Origin: Asanoa sp. WMMD1127
GTDB lineage: Bacteria; Actinomycetota; Actinomycetes; Mycobacteriales; Micromonosporaceae
DNA: 64,000 bases
Assembly (NCBI RefSeq): GCF_029626225.1
Contig: NZ_JARUBP010000001.1
Coordinates: forward strand, 4,898,001-4,962,000
Direction of reading: 5' to 3'
Under the pieces are notes generated by a model. It was not told where the DNA came from. It did not search any database and saw only the letters and a program-made list of their open reading frames with translations. The position numbers were made by a program, and so were the translations under genes. Shown here piece by piece: positions 1 to 7,397 of this stretch (positions are counted from its first letter, which is position 1; the number at the start of each line of letters is the position of its first letter).

Positions 1-308
1 CGGACGAGCTCGACCGGTTCTCGGCCGTGTGCCGGCCCGATCCGCTCCGGACAATGTGGACCGGCGCCGGGCTGCAAGGGGTCACCGTCGACGCCGTCTC
101 CATTCCGACGACGTTCACCTCGTTCGACGACTACTGGACGCCCTTTCTCGGTGGTCAGGGGCCTGCGCCGGGGTTCGTCGCCCGGCTCGAGCCCGTCGAC
201 CGCAACCGGCTCCGCGACCTCCTGCGCTCCCGGCTCCCGGCCGCTCCCGACGGCTCGATCAGGCTCACCGCCCGCGCCTGGACCGTGCGCGGTACGACCC
301 CGGCCTGA
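1..308 (+). CDS. Class I SAM-dependent methyltransferase, C-terminal part (5' end outside window)
   Basis: An open frame enters from the left edge (phase starting at base 3) and stops at TGA 306-308. The visible ~100 residues resemble the C-terminal cap of small-molecule SAM methyltransferases: an FxxFDDYWxPF segment, a GPAPGFV turn and a final helix before a short strand. The SAM-binding Rossmann part lies upstream and cannot be seen. An internal ATG at 27 is not a credible start because the fold would be cut. The next coding material, a sigma-factor relic, begins within a few bases of this stop. The family is judged from resemblance only. Confidence 0.6.
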   Translation, partial: DELDRFSAVCRPDPLRTMWTGAGLQGVTVDAVSIPTTFTSFDDYWTPFLGGQGPAPGFVARLEPVDRNRLRDLLRSRLPAAPDGSIRLTARAWTVRGTTPA

Positions 309-311
309 CTG

Positions 312-934
312 TCCGGAACGCGGCTGCACCGGCCGGAGCTGTCGCGCGAGGCGATCCGGCTGACCCGGATGGTGCACCGGCTGCGCCCCGACGATCCGGA
401 GGTGGCCGGCCTGCTCGCGCTGATGCTGCCCGCGCGGCCGCCGACGGCGAGCTCGTGCCGCTGGCCGAGCAGGACCGCACCCGGTGGGACCGCGGCATGA
501 TCGCCGAGGGCACCGCGCTCGTGGACGCGGCGTTCGGGCGCGGCGCGGTGGGGGAGTACCAGCTCCAGGCCGCGATCGCCGCCCTGCACGGCCGGGCCGA
601 CCGCGCGGCCGACACCGACTGGCCACAGATCCGCGCGCTGTACGGCGTGCTCGAACGGATGACCGGCAGTCCCGTGGTCGCGCTCAACCACGCGGTGGCG
701 ACCGCGATGGTCGACGGGCCGCGGGTCGGCCTGGCCCGGTTGGCCCCGCTGGACGAGCGGCTCCCGGGCCACCAGCGGCTGCACGCGGTCCGCGCGCACC
801 TGCACGAACTGGCCGGCGACGAGGCCGCCGCGCTCGACCACTACCGGGCCGCCGCGGCCCGCGCGACCAGTGCCGCGGAGCAGGGCTACCTCACCCTGCG
901 GGCGGCCCGATTGGCTCGGCGCGCCGGTTCGTGA
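312..934 (+). pseudogene. Truncated and frameshifted ECF sigma factor (SigJ/DUF6596 type)
   Basis: Downstream of the methyltransferase stop the DNA codes for the C-terminal helical domain of the large ECF sigma factors with a DUF6596-type tail. Phase-0 codons from 312 give a segment ending DPEVAGLLALML near 428. The homology then continues one phase earlier with ELVPLAEQDRTRWDRGMI and runs to TGA 932-934. Sigma regions 2 and 4 are absent, so roughly the first 190 residues have been lost. A small deletion around 425-435 breaks the rest. The tail retains the TPR-like repeats typical of the family (ALNHAVATAMVDGP, HAVRAHLHELAGD). It cannot encode a working sigma factor; an origin by deletion joining it to the methyltransferase gene is inferred. 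Confidence 0.7.
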
Positions 935-1001
935 GCGGCGGCGAAATCGGATCAAATGGAGACACGACGCCCCGCCGGCGTCGCGGTAACGAACGGGGGC
1001 G

Positions 1002-1208
1002 GTGCGGATGCAGGCGAACGGCGCGGCGAGCGATCTCCGCTGGGTCTACCGGCCACCTCGCGGCCGCCGCTCACCCGAGTCCACCCTCGCCGGCGCCCCG
1101 GTCTTCGGCGTCAGCGCCGCCGACGCGGCAGGCCTGGTCGACGTCATCCTCGCCGACGGCACCCGCCTGACCGCGCCGGCCGCCGACGTGGTCGCCGAAC
1201 CGATCTAG
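1002..1208 (+). CDS. Small hypothetical protein
   Basis: A 68-residue frame starts at GTG 1002, with an alternative ATG at 1008, behind a G-rich stretch that could serve as a weak ribosome site. The N-terminal third is basic (R/P/S-rich). The C-terminal half resembles a short beta-rich domain with an ILADGTRLTAPA segment. No family is recognised. It lies alone between the sigma-factor relic and the catalase-like gene on the same strand. It could be a real small gene or a leftover of the decay seen just upstream. Confidence 0.3.
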   Translation: MRMQANGAASDLRWVYRPPRGRRSPESTLAGAPVFGVSAADAAGLVDVILADGTRLTAPAADVVAEPI

Positions 1209-1247
1209 CGGACGCGTACGTCTCCCCGGCGGGGGTACAGACGCGGC

Positions 1248-1952
1248 ATGGGAGTCCTCGTCGCCGGTGCTTTTCGGCTGCTCGCGCGGGTGCGGCGCGG
1301 GCGGGCCGTGCATCCGAAAGGTGGCACGCACGATGCGACCGTGACCACCGTCGGCGGTCGTCGCCTCGGAGTGGCGTTGTTCGACGAGCCCCGTGAGTAC
1401 GCGGCCCTGGTGCGGCTCTCCCGCGGCGCCGGGTTGCCGCGCGGGTGGCCGGACGTCCTGGGGGTCGCGGTGCGCATCCGCGACGGTGGCGGGCCGGGGC
1501 GCGACCTGGACCTGCTGTTCTCGACCGCCGCCGGGGCCGTGCCGCTGCTGCGGCAGGTGCCGTTTCCGCGGCGGTCGCCCGTGACGTTCTACAGCAGCGT
1601 CGCCGGCTATCGGACCGCGCGGGGCCGGTACTACCTGGCCGCGCTGCCCTGGCCCGGCGTCGGGCCCGAGCAAGGGTTCCGGATCGCGGCGGCGCGGCGG
1701 TTCGGCCGGTGGCGGACCGTGGCGCTGGTGACGCTGGGCGCGCCGGTGCCCGCGGCGGTGGATCGGGCGGTCGGCTTCGACGCCGTCCGCCACGCGGCGC
1801 CGGGGCTCGACCCCGACGGCTGGCTGTGGGGAGTGCGGCGGGCGGCGTACGGGGGCAGTCGTCGCGGCCGGGACCCCGTGGCGCCCGTCGAGGACGAGCC
1901 GGGTGACGCCCCGACCCGGTGGCGCGTCCGGCCGGTAACGCGAAACCGGTGA
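1248..1952 (+). CDS. Catalase-fold-like protein (often annotated phosphodiesterase)
   Basis: A 234-residue soluble protein. Near residue 23 it has an AVHPKG motif, the counterpart of the distal-His RVVHxxG motif of haem catalases. This is followed by a strand and the segment FDEPREYAALVRLSRGAGLP, which matches the small actinobacterial proteins with a catalase-like beta-barrel. It is far shorter than true catalases (about 480+ residues), and I cannot find the proximal Tyr motif, so enzymatic catalase activity is doubtful. Start ATG 1248. Its TGA (1950-1952) shares a base with the ATG of the next gene, so the two are probably co-translated, although no common function is obvious. Confidence 0.55.
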   Translation: MGVLVAGAFRLLARVRRGRAVHPKGGTHDATVTTVGGRRLGVALFDEPREYAALVRLSRGAGLPRGWPDVLGVAVRIRDGGGPGRDLDLLFSTAAGAVPLLRQVPFPRRSPVTFYSSVAGYRTARGRYYLAALPWPGVGPEQGFRIAAARRFGRWRTVALVTLGAPVPAAVDRAVGFDAVRHAAPGLDPDGWLWGVRRAAYGGSRRGRDPVAPVEDEPGDAPTRWRVRPVTRNR

Positions 1953-2950
1953 TGGCCGCCGGGATTGCCCCGGATAATCCCATTGTGATGATCGGGCTAC
2001 CGTGGGAGGTCACCCCGACGCTCGCGGTCGGGCCGGACCAATCGGTGCTGGGCGCCGGTCGGCACGCCTGGGTGAGCGAGGTCGCGGACCCGGACGGCGC
2101 CGTGCGCGATCTCACCGCCCGGTCCGGCGTCACGCCGGAGGTGGTCGCGGTCGACCTGCATCCCGCCGCGGCGCACGCCGTCCGCGGGCTGGGCCTGCCG
2201 ATCCGCGCGGTGGGTCGGCACCACGCGCTGGTCGCGGCCGTCCTGGCGGCCCACGGGCTCGGCCCGGACGACCAGGTGATCGGGTTCGCGTTCGACGGCG
2301 GCGGCTACGGTCCGGACGGCGCCACCTGGGGCGGCGAGGTGCTGGTGGCCGGCTACAAGGGCTTCCGCCGCTTCGCCCACCTCGACTACGTGCGCTGCGC
2401 CGGCGCGACCGCCGGCCGGCCGCACCGGGCCGCGCTGGCGCACCTGCACCACGCGGGCGTGCCCTGGGACCTGGATCTGGCGCCGGTGCGCGCCTGCTCG
2501 ACCCGCGAACGCCGCGTCCTGGCCCGCCAGCTGGAAACCGGCTACGGCTGCGCCACCACCTCCAGCGCCGGCCTCCTCCTCGCCGCCATCCGCTCCCTCC
2601 TCGGCCTCCCCGACGATGTCATCGCTCGAACGGGCCCCGGCGGTGCGCGCCCCTATGCGGTCCGCGGGCTCGACCCGGCGCAGCTGGTGCGGGCCGTCGT
2701 AGCGGATCTCCGCGACGGTCGGGGCGAGGCCGAGATCGTCGCTCGCGTCGACGCGACCGTCGTCGCGCTGGTCGCCGACGAGGCGCGGCGGTGTGCGGAG
2801 GAGACCGGGTTGCGGACCGTCGTCCTGGCCGGCGACGTGTTCGACGACCAGGTCGCAGCCGCGGTCACGGCCGAGCTGACGGGGCTCACGGTGCTGGCTG
2901 GGCCGTCGTCGCCGGCGTTGGGGCGGTTGCTGTGCGCAGCGGCCGGATGA
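1952..2950 (+). CDS. Orphan Kae1/HypF-like carbamoyltransferase-domain protein, metal site lost
   Basis: 332 residues matching only the Kae1-like C-terminal domain of the hydrogenase maturation carbamoyltransferase HypF. The ASKHA nucleotide-site segment is well kept (FAFDGGGYGPDGATWGGE, near residues 111-128). HypF's N-terminal acylphosphatase, zinc-finger and YrdC domains are missing, and no hydrogenase genes are nearby. The metal-binding HHHAH motif of HypF (HxxxH in Kae1) reads RHHAL here, so both ligand positions (R and L) are lost. The late GGVFQN motif reads GDVFDD. The start ATG 1952 overlaps the upstream stop. The 3' end overlaps the convergent MFS gene by 65 bp. The fold is confident; the activity is unknown and probably not canonical carbamoyl transfer. 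Confidence 0.65.
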   Translation: MAAGIAPDNPIVMIGLPWEVTPTLAVGPDQSVLGAGRHAWVSEVADPDGAVRDLTARSGVTPEVVAVDLHPAAAHAVRGLGLPIRAVGRHHALVAAVLAAHGLGPDDQVIGFAFDGGGYGPDGATWGGEVLVAGYKGFRRFAHLDYVRCAGATAGRPHRAALAHLHHAGVPWDLDLAPVRACSTRERRVLARQLETGYGCATTSSAGLLLAAIRSLLGLPDDVIARTGPGGARPYAVRGLDPAQLVRAVVADLRDGRGEAEIVARVDATVVALVADEARRCAEETGLRTVVLAGDVFDDQVAAAVTAELTGLTVLAGPSSPALGRLLCAAAG

Positions 2951-4130
2951 AGACCGCCAGCAAGGACGTGCCCACGACGCACGTCAGGCCGCCGATCGCC
3001 ATGGCCGCGCCGCCCGTGGTCACCGAGGCGACCAGGCCCGCGCGGAGGTTGCCCAGCTCCGGGCCCGCAACGCCGACCACGTGTTCCAGGGCGGCCACCC
3101 GCCCCAGGTAACCGTCCGGTGTGGACGACTGCACGACCGTGCCACGGGCGACCACCGCCCACGTGTCCGCCGCGCCGGCCACCGCCAGGCAGGCCAGCAC
3201 CGCGGGAAGGGAGCCGACGAGGCCTGCGGCGCCCAGCGCGAGACCCCAGATCCCGCCGCACGCCAGCAGCACCACGCCGGGTCGGCGGCGGCGCGTCGAC
3301 AGTCCGGAGAGGACGGACGCGATCGCGCCGCCGACGCCGATGGCGGTCAGGAACAGGCCCAGGCTCGCCGGCGATCCATTGAAGCGCTCCTGGTTGACCA
3401 CCGGGAACAGCGCCACCGGCATGGCCAGCAGTGTGGCGCAGAGGTCCGCGAGCAGCGCGCCGGCGACCGGGCGGGTGCGCACCGCGAACCGGATCCCGTC
3501 GGCCACCGCCCGCAGGCCCGCGCCGCCGCCGGGCGTGCCGGTGACCCGGGGGAGGCCGGCGATCCCGGCCAGCGCCGCGCCGAAGGAGACCGCGTCCACC
3601 ACGAAGCACGCGGTCGGGCCGGACAGGGCCGTGAGCAGGCCGGCGGCCGCTGGGCCGAGCAGCATCGCCAGTTGGAACGACAGGTGGTTGAGGGCCAGCC
3701 CGGCGGCCAGCCGCTCGGGTGGGAGCAGCACGGGGGTGAAGGCGCGCAGCGCCGGGTACGCGAGGGCGGCCAGCGCCGAGTGCACCGCCGACAGCGCCAG
3801 CATCACCCCGACCGGGCTGGCCGTCGCCGCCGTGACCGCCATCAGCAGGCTGGTCGCCAACAGGCCCCAGGTCGCGCCGCTGGCCAGGCGGCGCCGGTCG
3901 ACGTGGTCGACGAACGCGCTGCCGAGCAGCGCCACCGTGACCAGCGGAACCGCGGAGACCAGGCCGAGCAGGCCGACCAGCGCGGGGTTGTGGGTGCGGT
4001 CCCAGACGTAGAAGACGACGGCGAAGCCGCCGAACTGCCCGCCGAAGCCCGACAGCGTGCTGCCGAGCCAGAGCCGGCGGAACGTGGGATGGTCGCGCAG
4101 CGGACGCAGGTCGGCGAGCGCGCCCCTCAC
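2886..4130 (-). CDS. MFS transporter (exporter-like)
   Basis: A 414-residue hydrophobic protein with about twelve predicted membrane helices. It begins with the RLWLGSTLSGFGGQF signature of DHA-type MFS exporters and has a basic central loop (RRRRPG) between the two halves. The start is GTG at 4130; it overlaps the stop of the upstream marR gene (GTGA, 4 bp), indicating translational coupling. The pair marR-MFS suggests a regulated efflux unit for a small lipophilic compound; the substrate cannot be predicted. Its last 65 bp run antisense into the 3' end of the Kae1-like gene. Confidence 0.85.
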   Translation of the reverse strand: MRGALADLRPLRDHPTFRRLWLGSTLSGFGGQFGGFAVVFYVWDRTHNPALVGLLGLVSAVPLVTVALLGSAFVDHVDRRRLASGATWGLLATSLLMAVTAATASPVGVMLALSAVHSALAALAYPALRAFTPVLLPPERLAAGLALNHLSFQLAMLLGPAAAGLLTALSGPTACFVVDAVSFGAALAGIAGLPRVTGTPGGGAGLRAVADGIRFAVRTRPVAGALLADLCATLLAMPVALFPVVNQERFNGSPASLGLFLTAIGVGGAIASVLSGLSTRRRRPGVVLLACGGIWGLALGAAGLVGSLPAVLACLAVAGAADTWAVVARGTVVQSSTPDGYLGRVAALEHVVGVAGPELGNLRAGLVASVTTGGAAMAIGGLTCVVGTSLLAVFIRPLRTATAPTPATTAQPAP

Positions 4131-4594
4131 AGTTGGAAGTTGGCGCGCAGCCGGTCCCGGAACGACCGCCGCTCCAACGCCCGCCGGATGTCCTCGACCA
4201 CAGTGGACAACGCGTACGGCAGCTCCGCGTCGAGCTGGCGCACCGTCGCCTCGGTGGCCCGCCACTCCGCGGCGAGGAACGGCACGAGCTCGCGGCCGCG
4301 GTCGGACAGCCGGATCCGTCGGGTGCGGCCGTCGACGTTGGGCGCGTCGTCGACCAGCCCGGCCCGGCGCATCGCGGCCACGGTCTGGCTCATCGCGGAG
4401 TGCGTGACGGCGATCCGGTCGGCCAGCTCCTGGATCGACTGAGGCTCCTGCCGGGAGAGCTGGATCATCGGCCCGACGAACCGCGTACGCACGTCCCCGA
4501 TGCCGGCCTCGGCGTAGAGCTCGGCGATCTCCCGGTCCATGCCGTGCAGGAGGGCCCAGACCGGTCCCCAGTGACTGCTGTCGAGAAGGTCCAC
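4127..4594 (-). CDS. MarR family transcriptional regulator
   Basis: 155 residues with the MarR winged helix: a helix-turn-helix around residues 50-75 (LADRIAVTHSAMSQTVAAM) and a wing with DGRTRRIRLSDRG. It has dimerisation helices at both ends. Start GTG 4594. It is the first gene of a two-gene unit with the MFS exporter, which follows with a 4-bp overlap. An imperfect palindrome centred on CTTATATAAG (4614-4623) lies about 20 bp upstream of the start and is a good candidate for autorepression. A phenolic or drug-like inducer would be usual for the family but is not shown here. Confidence 0.85.
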   Translation of the reverse strand: MDLLDSSHWGPVWALLHGMDREIAELYAEAGIGDVRTRFVGPMIQLSRQEPQSIQELADRIAVTHSAMSQTVAAMRRAGLVDDAPNVDGRTRRIRLSDRGRELVPFLAAEWRATEATVRQLDAELPYALSTVVEDIRRALERRSFRDRLRANFQL

Positions 4595-4605
4595 GACGTA
4601 CGATG

Positions 4606-4632
4606 TAACAGCACTTATATAAGCACTGTCAA
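4606..4632. promoter_or_regulatory. Candidate MarR operator
   Basis: A perfect 10-bp palindrome CTTATATAAG (4614-4623) sits inside looser symmetry (CAG...CTG) in the gap between the divergent marR and arfB genes. It is a strikingly AT-rich patch in very GC-rich DNA, 20 bp upstream of the marR GTG and 37 bp upstream of arfB. The direct repeat AGCACT flanks the core. The size and position fit a MarR-dimer site overlapping the promoter. Confidence 0.5.
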
Positions 4633-4659
4633 ACTCGCTGTGGTCCTATCCTGGGCGGC

Positions 4660-5085
4660 ATGGCGCCACTGATGATCAGACCCGGCGTGGAGATTCCCGA
4701 AGCCGAGCTGCGCTGGCGCTTCTCCCGCTCCTCCGGCCCGGGCGGTCAAGGGGTGAACACCTCCGACTCGCGGGTCGAGCTCTCCTGGGATCTCGAGGCC
4801 ACCACCGCTCTCGGCCCCGTGCTCAAGGACCGCGCCCGGGAGCGGCTGGCCAACCGCCTGGTCGACGGCGTGCTCACGATCGCCGCGTCCGAGCATCGGG
4901 CCCAGCTGCGCAACCGCGAGGCGGCCCTCGCCCGGCTGGCGGCCCTGGTCGCCGGGGCGATCGCGGCCCCACCGCCACCACGCCGGGCGACCAAGCCGTC
5001 GCGCGGCGCGAAGGAACGGCGGATCGCGGCCAAGAAACGCCGCGGCGAGGTCAAGCGCCTCCGGCGACCGGACGAGGGCGGTTGA
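4660..5085 (+). CDS. arfB: Alternative ribosome-rescue factor / peptidyl-tRNA hydrolase ArfB
   Basis: 141 residues. The release-factor catalytic motif GPGGQGVN sits near residues 29-36, within an RSSGPGGQGVNTSDSRVEL context. It is followed by a compact alpha/beta domain and a long basic C-terminal tail (KERRIAAKKRRGEVKRLRR). That tail is the part that enters the empty mRNA channel of stalled ribosomes in ArfB/YaeJ. The length matches the family (about 140 residues) and is much shorter than RF1/RF2. It hydrolyses peptidyl-tRNA on ribosomes stalled on non-stop mRNA. Start ATG 4660. It is divergent from marR and shares the intergenic region containing the palindrome. Confidence 0.9.
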   Translation: MAPLMIRPGVEIPEAELRWRFSRSSGPGGQGVNTSDSRVELSWDLEATTALGPVLKDRARERLANRLVDGVLTIAASEHRAQLRNREAALARLAALVAGAIAAPPPPRRATKPSRGAKERRIAAKKRRGEVKRLRRPDEGG

Positions 5086-5110
5086 CCCGCAGCCGTGACA
5101 GGATCGCCTC

Positions 5111-6157
5111 ATGAACGACAGCGTGCGGGCGGTCGAGGGCTGGGTCGTCGTCGGTCTCGACAACGGCGGCAACGCCAACAACGCGACCGTGGTCGACTCG
5201 GCCGGCGGTTTCCTGGTCGACGGGCTGCTGGAGAGCCCGAGCCGGGTCAAGGAGGGTCCCGTCGTCGCCGTCGAGGCGCTGGCCGAGGCCTTCGACAACG
5301 TGCTGACCCACACCCGCGTCCCGCGCGCGGCGGTACGCAGCGTCGGGCTGGACACACCCGGCCCCGCCAGCGCGACCGGCGTGATCTCGGCGAAGGGCTC
5401 GACCAACTTCGTCGACCCGGCCTGGCGCGGCTTCGACGTGCGCGGCGCGCTGGAGGAGCGGCTGGGCCTGCCGGTCGTCTACAACAACGACGGCAACGCG
5501 GCGGCGCTCTACGCCCACCACGTCCACTTCGGACTCCTGGGCGCCACCCGGTCGTCGGTGTCGGCGATCGTCGGCACCGGGCTGGGCGGGGGAGTGATCG
5601 AGGCCGGCCGGATCGTCTCCGGCGCGGCCGGCATGGCCGGCGAGCTGGGCCACGTGCATATCCCGATGCGGGGGCTGCTCGACGGCGACCAGCCGATCCC
5701 CAGCTGCAACTGCGGCTTCGAGGGTGACGCCGAGAGCATCGCCTCGCTGACCGGCATCGAGCGCAACCTGCTGCCGTACTGGTTGGCCCAGCACCCCGAC
5801 CACCCCCTGGCCGCGGAGGCGTCGCCGGCCACGGCGGCCAAGCTGGTCCGCGGGCTCGGCGAGGCCGGCGACCCGCTGGCCCGCGCCATCTTCGAGCAGC
5901 AGGCGATGGCGATCGGCCGGCTGTTCACGATCGCGGCCAACTTCACCGACCCCGACGCCTACTTCGTGGGCGGCGGCGTCGTGCAGGCCTCCGCGGAGTT
6001 CGGGCAGTGGTTCCTCGACCGGGTCCGGCACCACACCCAGCTCCGCGACGAGCAGCGCCGGGTCGCGACGTTCGCGCTGGTGCCCGACCTCGACATGGCC
6101 GGCGCCCGGGGGGCCGCCCTGGCCGCCCGGCAGGCGGTGCCGCGCGACACCATCTGA
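5111..6157 (+). CDS. ROK family sugar kinase-like protein
   Basis: A 348-residue ASKHA protein of the ROK family. It has an N-terminal phosphate loop variant (VGLDNGGNANN, residues about 15-25), a sugar-site segment YNNDGNAAALYAH (about 120-132), a GTGLGGGVIEAGRIVSGAAG block (about 155-175) and the late nucleotide motif VGGGVVQ. The zinc motif CxCGxxGCxE of ROK proteins reads CNCGFEGDAE, with the third Cys replaced by Asp. There is no N-terminal helix-turn-helix, so it is a kinase-type and not a repressor-type ROK. It may phosphorylate glucose or a related sugar; the substrate is uncertain. It is followed after 17 bp by an enoyl-CoA hydratase on the same strand. Confidence 0.8.
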   Translation: MNDSVRAVEGWVVVGLDNGGNANNATVVDSAGGFLVDGLLESPSRVKEGPVVAVEALAEAFDNVLTHTRVPRAAVRSVGLDTPGPASATGVISAKGSTNFVDPAWRGFDVRGALEERLGLPVVYNNDGNAAALYAHHVHFGLLGATRSSVSAIVGTGLGGGVIEAGRIVSGAAGMAGELGHVHIPMRGLLDGDQPIPSCNCGFEGDAESIASLTGIERNLLPYWLAQHPDHPLAAEASPATAAKLVRGLGEAGDPLARAIFEQQAMAIGRLFTIAANFTDPDAYFVGGGVVQASAEFGQWFLDRVRHHTQLRDEQRRVATFALVPDLDMAGARGAALAARQAVPRDTI

Positions 6158-6174
6158 GATGCGATGATCCCGAG

Positions 6175-6906
6175 GTGATCAGCGTCGAGGAACGCGGTGC
6201 GGTGTCGGTCGTACGGATCGAGAACGGTCCGGTCAACGTGCTCGACCTGGAGACCCTGCGCGAGCTGACGTCGACGCTCGCGGGGCTGGAGCGGGCGCCG
6301 GCCCTGGTGGTCACCGGCGCGGGCCGGGCGTTCTCGGCCGGCGTCGACCTGAAGCGGCTGGTCGAGGGCGGCGAGACCTACACGCGGGAGTTCCTGCTCG
6401 CCCTCGGCGGCGTGTTCCAGGCGGTGTTCGACCACCCCCGGCCGCTCGTCGCGGCGGTCAACGGCCACGCGATCGCCGGCGGCTGCGTGATCGCCGCCGG
6501 CTGCGACTACCGCTTCATGTCGGCCGGCACGATCGGCGTCACCGAGCTGCTGGTCGGCGTGCCGTTCCCGGGGGCGGCCCTGGAGGCGATCCGGTTCGTG
6601 CTCGGGCCACGCACGGCGTCGCTCGTGCTCACCGGCCGCACGCTGGCCCCCGCGGACGCGCAGGCCGTCGGCCTGGTCGACGAGGTGGTCGCGCCGGCCG
6701 ACCTGCTCGACGCGGCGGTGGCCCGGGCAGAGGCGTTCGCGGCGATCCCGGCGGCCAGCTTCACGATGACCAAGGTGGCGCTGCGCGCCGACGCCAGCCG
6801 CCTGATGGCCGGCGGCTCCATCGACGAGATCATCGACGCCTGGACCAGCCCACCCGTCCGCGAAGCCATCACCGCCTACCTGACCCGCCTGGCCAACCGC
6901 GCGTAG
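6175..6906 (+). CDS. Enoyl-CoA hydratase/isomerase family protein
   Basis: 243 residues of the crotonase fold. The CoA/oxyanion motif AFSAGVDLKRLVEGG lies near residues 51-65. The second oxyanion segment reads VNGHAIAGGCVIAAGCDYRFM (about 96-116). The C-terminal half carries GLVDEVV and the usual trimerisation helices. The canonical second catalytic Glu of hydratases falls in GVPFPGAALE, where the alignment is uncertain, so it could instead be an isomerase or hydrolase of the superfamily. The start is GTG 6175, which fits the crotonase N-terminus; longer starts would add non-homologous residues. Confidence 0.85.
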   Translation: MISVEERGAVSVVRIENGPVNVLDLETLRELTSTLAGLERAPALVVTGAGRAFSAGVDLKRLVEGGETYTREFLLALGGVFQAVFDHPRPLVAAVNGHAIAGGCVIAAGCDYRFMSAGTIGVTELLVGVPFPGAALEAIRFVLGPRTASLVLTGRTLAPADAQAVGLVDEVVAPADLLDAAVARAEAFAAIPAASFTMTKVALRADASRLMAGGSIDEIIDAWTSPPVREAITAYLTRLANRA

Positions 6907-6924
6907 CTCCGCCGGCCTTGCCCG

Positions 6925-7020
6925 CGGCGGGCCCTGCCCTGCGTGGCGGGTCCTGCCTGTGTGGCGGCCCTGCCCTGCGTGGCGGGCTTTGTCCCGCGTG
7001 GCGGGCCTTGCCCTGCGGCG
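6925..7020. repeat. Degenerate 18-19-bp tandem repeats
   Basis: About five imperfect head-to-tail copies of a unit like GTGGCGGGCCTTGCCCTGC. The units vary in the pyrimidine part (CCTGCC, CTTTGTCC, CCTTGCCC), so this is an old, drifting minisatellite. Units are contiguous with no unique spacers, which rules out a CRISPR array. Confidence 0.6.
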
Positions 7021-7192
7021 GGCTTTCCCCCGGCAGGCCTCCCCCCGCCTCGCCCCCGGGGGGGAAAGCCTCCGGGGGGAAAGCCTCCGCCACCGCCCGG
7101 CGGCCCCTTCGCCAGGCGGCCCGTGCCGCCCGGCTGGCGGGTCGCTGGATCTCGGGCGTGTCGCTGTAGCCGGAGGGTGGTTGTTCGGGCGC

Positions 7193-7228
7193 ACATGCCA
7201 AAGCATGTGCGCACATGCTTTGGCATGT
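7193..7228. repeat. 36-bp perfect palindrome made of two hairpin half-sites
   Basis: Bases 7193-7210 (ACATGCCAAAGCATGTGC) are the exact reverse complement of 7211-7228, with no spacer. Each half is itself an inverted repeat (ACATGC-CAAA-GCATGT). The whole can form one 18-bp stem or two tandem 6-bp hairpins with 4-base loops. It could be a double protein-binding site, a bidirectional terminator or a small REP-like element. Confidence 0.75.
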
Positions 7229-7303
7229 CGGCTCCGGGAGTGACCCACGGCGGACCCGGCAAGCGCAGCGAAGCGGAGCGGACCCTGGCGGGAGCGACGG
7301 TCG

Positions 7304-7397
7304 CGCCCACCGCGAGCCCGAGCAGGGTCAGAGCTCTTTCACGATCCCGCCCACCGCGAGCCCGAGCAGGGTCAGAGCTCTTTCACGATCCCGCCCA
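7304..7397. repeat. 44-bp tandem duplication covering the 3' end of the LigD-like gene
   Basis: The unit starting CGCCCACCGCGAGCCCGAGC occurs at 7304-7347 and again at 7348-7391, with a partial third start at 7392. The second copy contains the stop codon (TCA 7383-7385) and last codons of the LigD-like gene; the first copy is therefore a non-coding echo of that gene end. The copies are identical, so the duplication looks recent. Confidence 0.85.

Larger units (their letters stand above)
6907..7382. other. Non-coding repeat-rich interval between convergent genes
   Basis: A 476-bp gap with no credible gene. It holds a degenerate 18-19-bp tandem repeat (about 6925-7020), two copies of a 15-bp unit at 7059-7088 whose G5A3GCC core is the inverse of 7021-7031 (an 11-bp stem), a perfect 36-bp palindrome at 7193-7228, and a 44-bp tandem duplication from 7304 running into ligD. 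Open frames here are low-complexity G/P/R-rich and are not believed. The hairpins would serve as terminators for the two converging genes. Confidence 0.75.

Noticed and set aside
1144-2133. Very long reverse frames opposite the catalase-like and Kae1-like genes
   Set aside because: Arginine/proline-rich mirror frames typical of GC-rich DNA; the forward frames have clear homology.
1952-2950. Part of a hydrogenase maturation (hyp) cluster
   Set aside because: No other hyp or hydrogenase gene is near, and the protein lacks HypF's other domains and metal ligands.
4127-4265. A longer MFS start upstream of GTG 4130
   Set aside because: The extra 45 residues are antisense-like Arg/Gly-rich sequence inside the marR gene; GTG 4130 gives a normal MFS N-terminus and a 4-bp overlap.
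6925-7020. Possible CRISPR array
   Set aside because: The units are degenerate, contiguous and lack unique spacers; no cas genes are present.
6907-7382. Long open frames on both strands encoding Pro/Gly/Arg-rich proteins
   Set aside because: They arise from GC-rich tandem repeats, have no family resemblance, and overlap each other in several phases.
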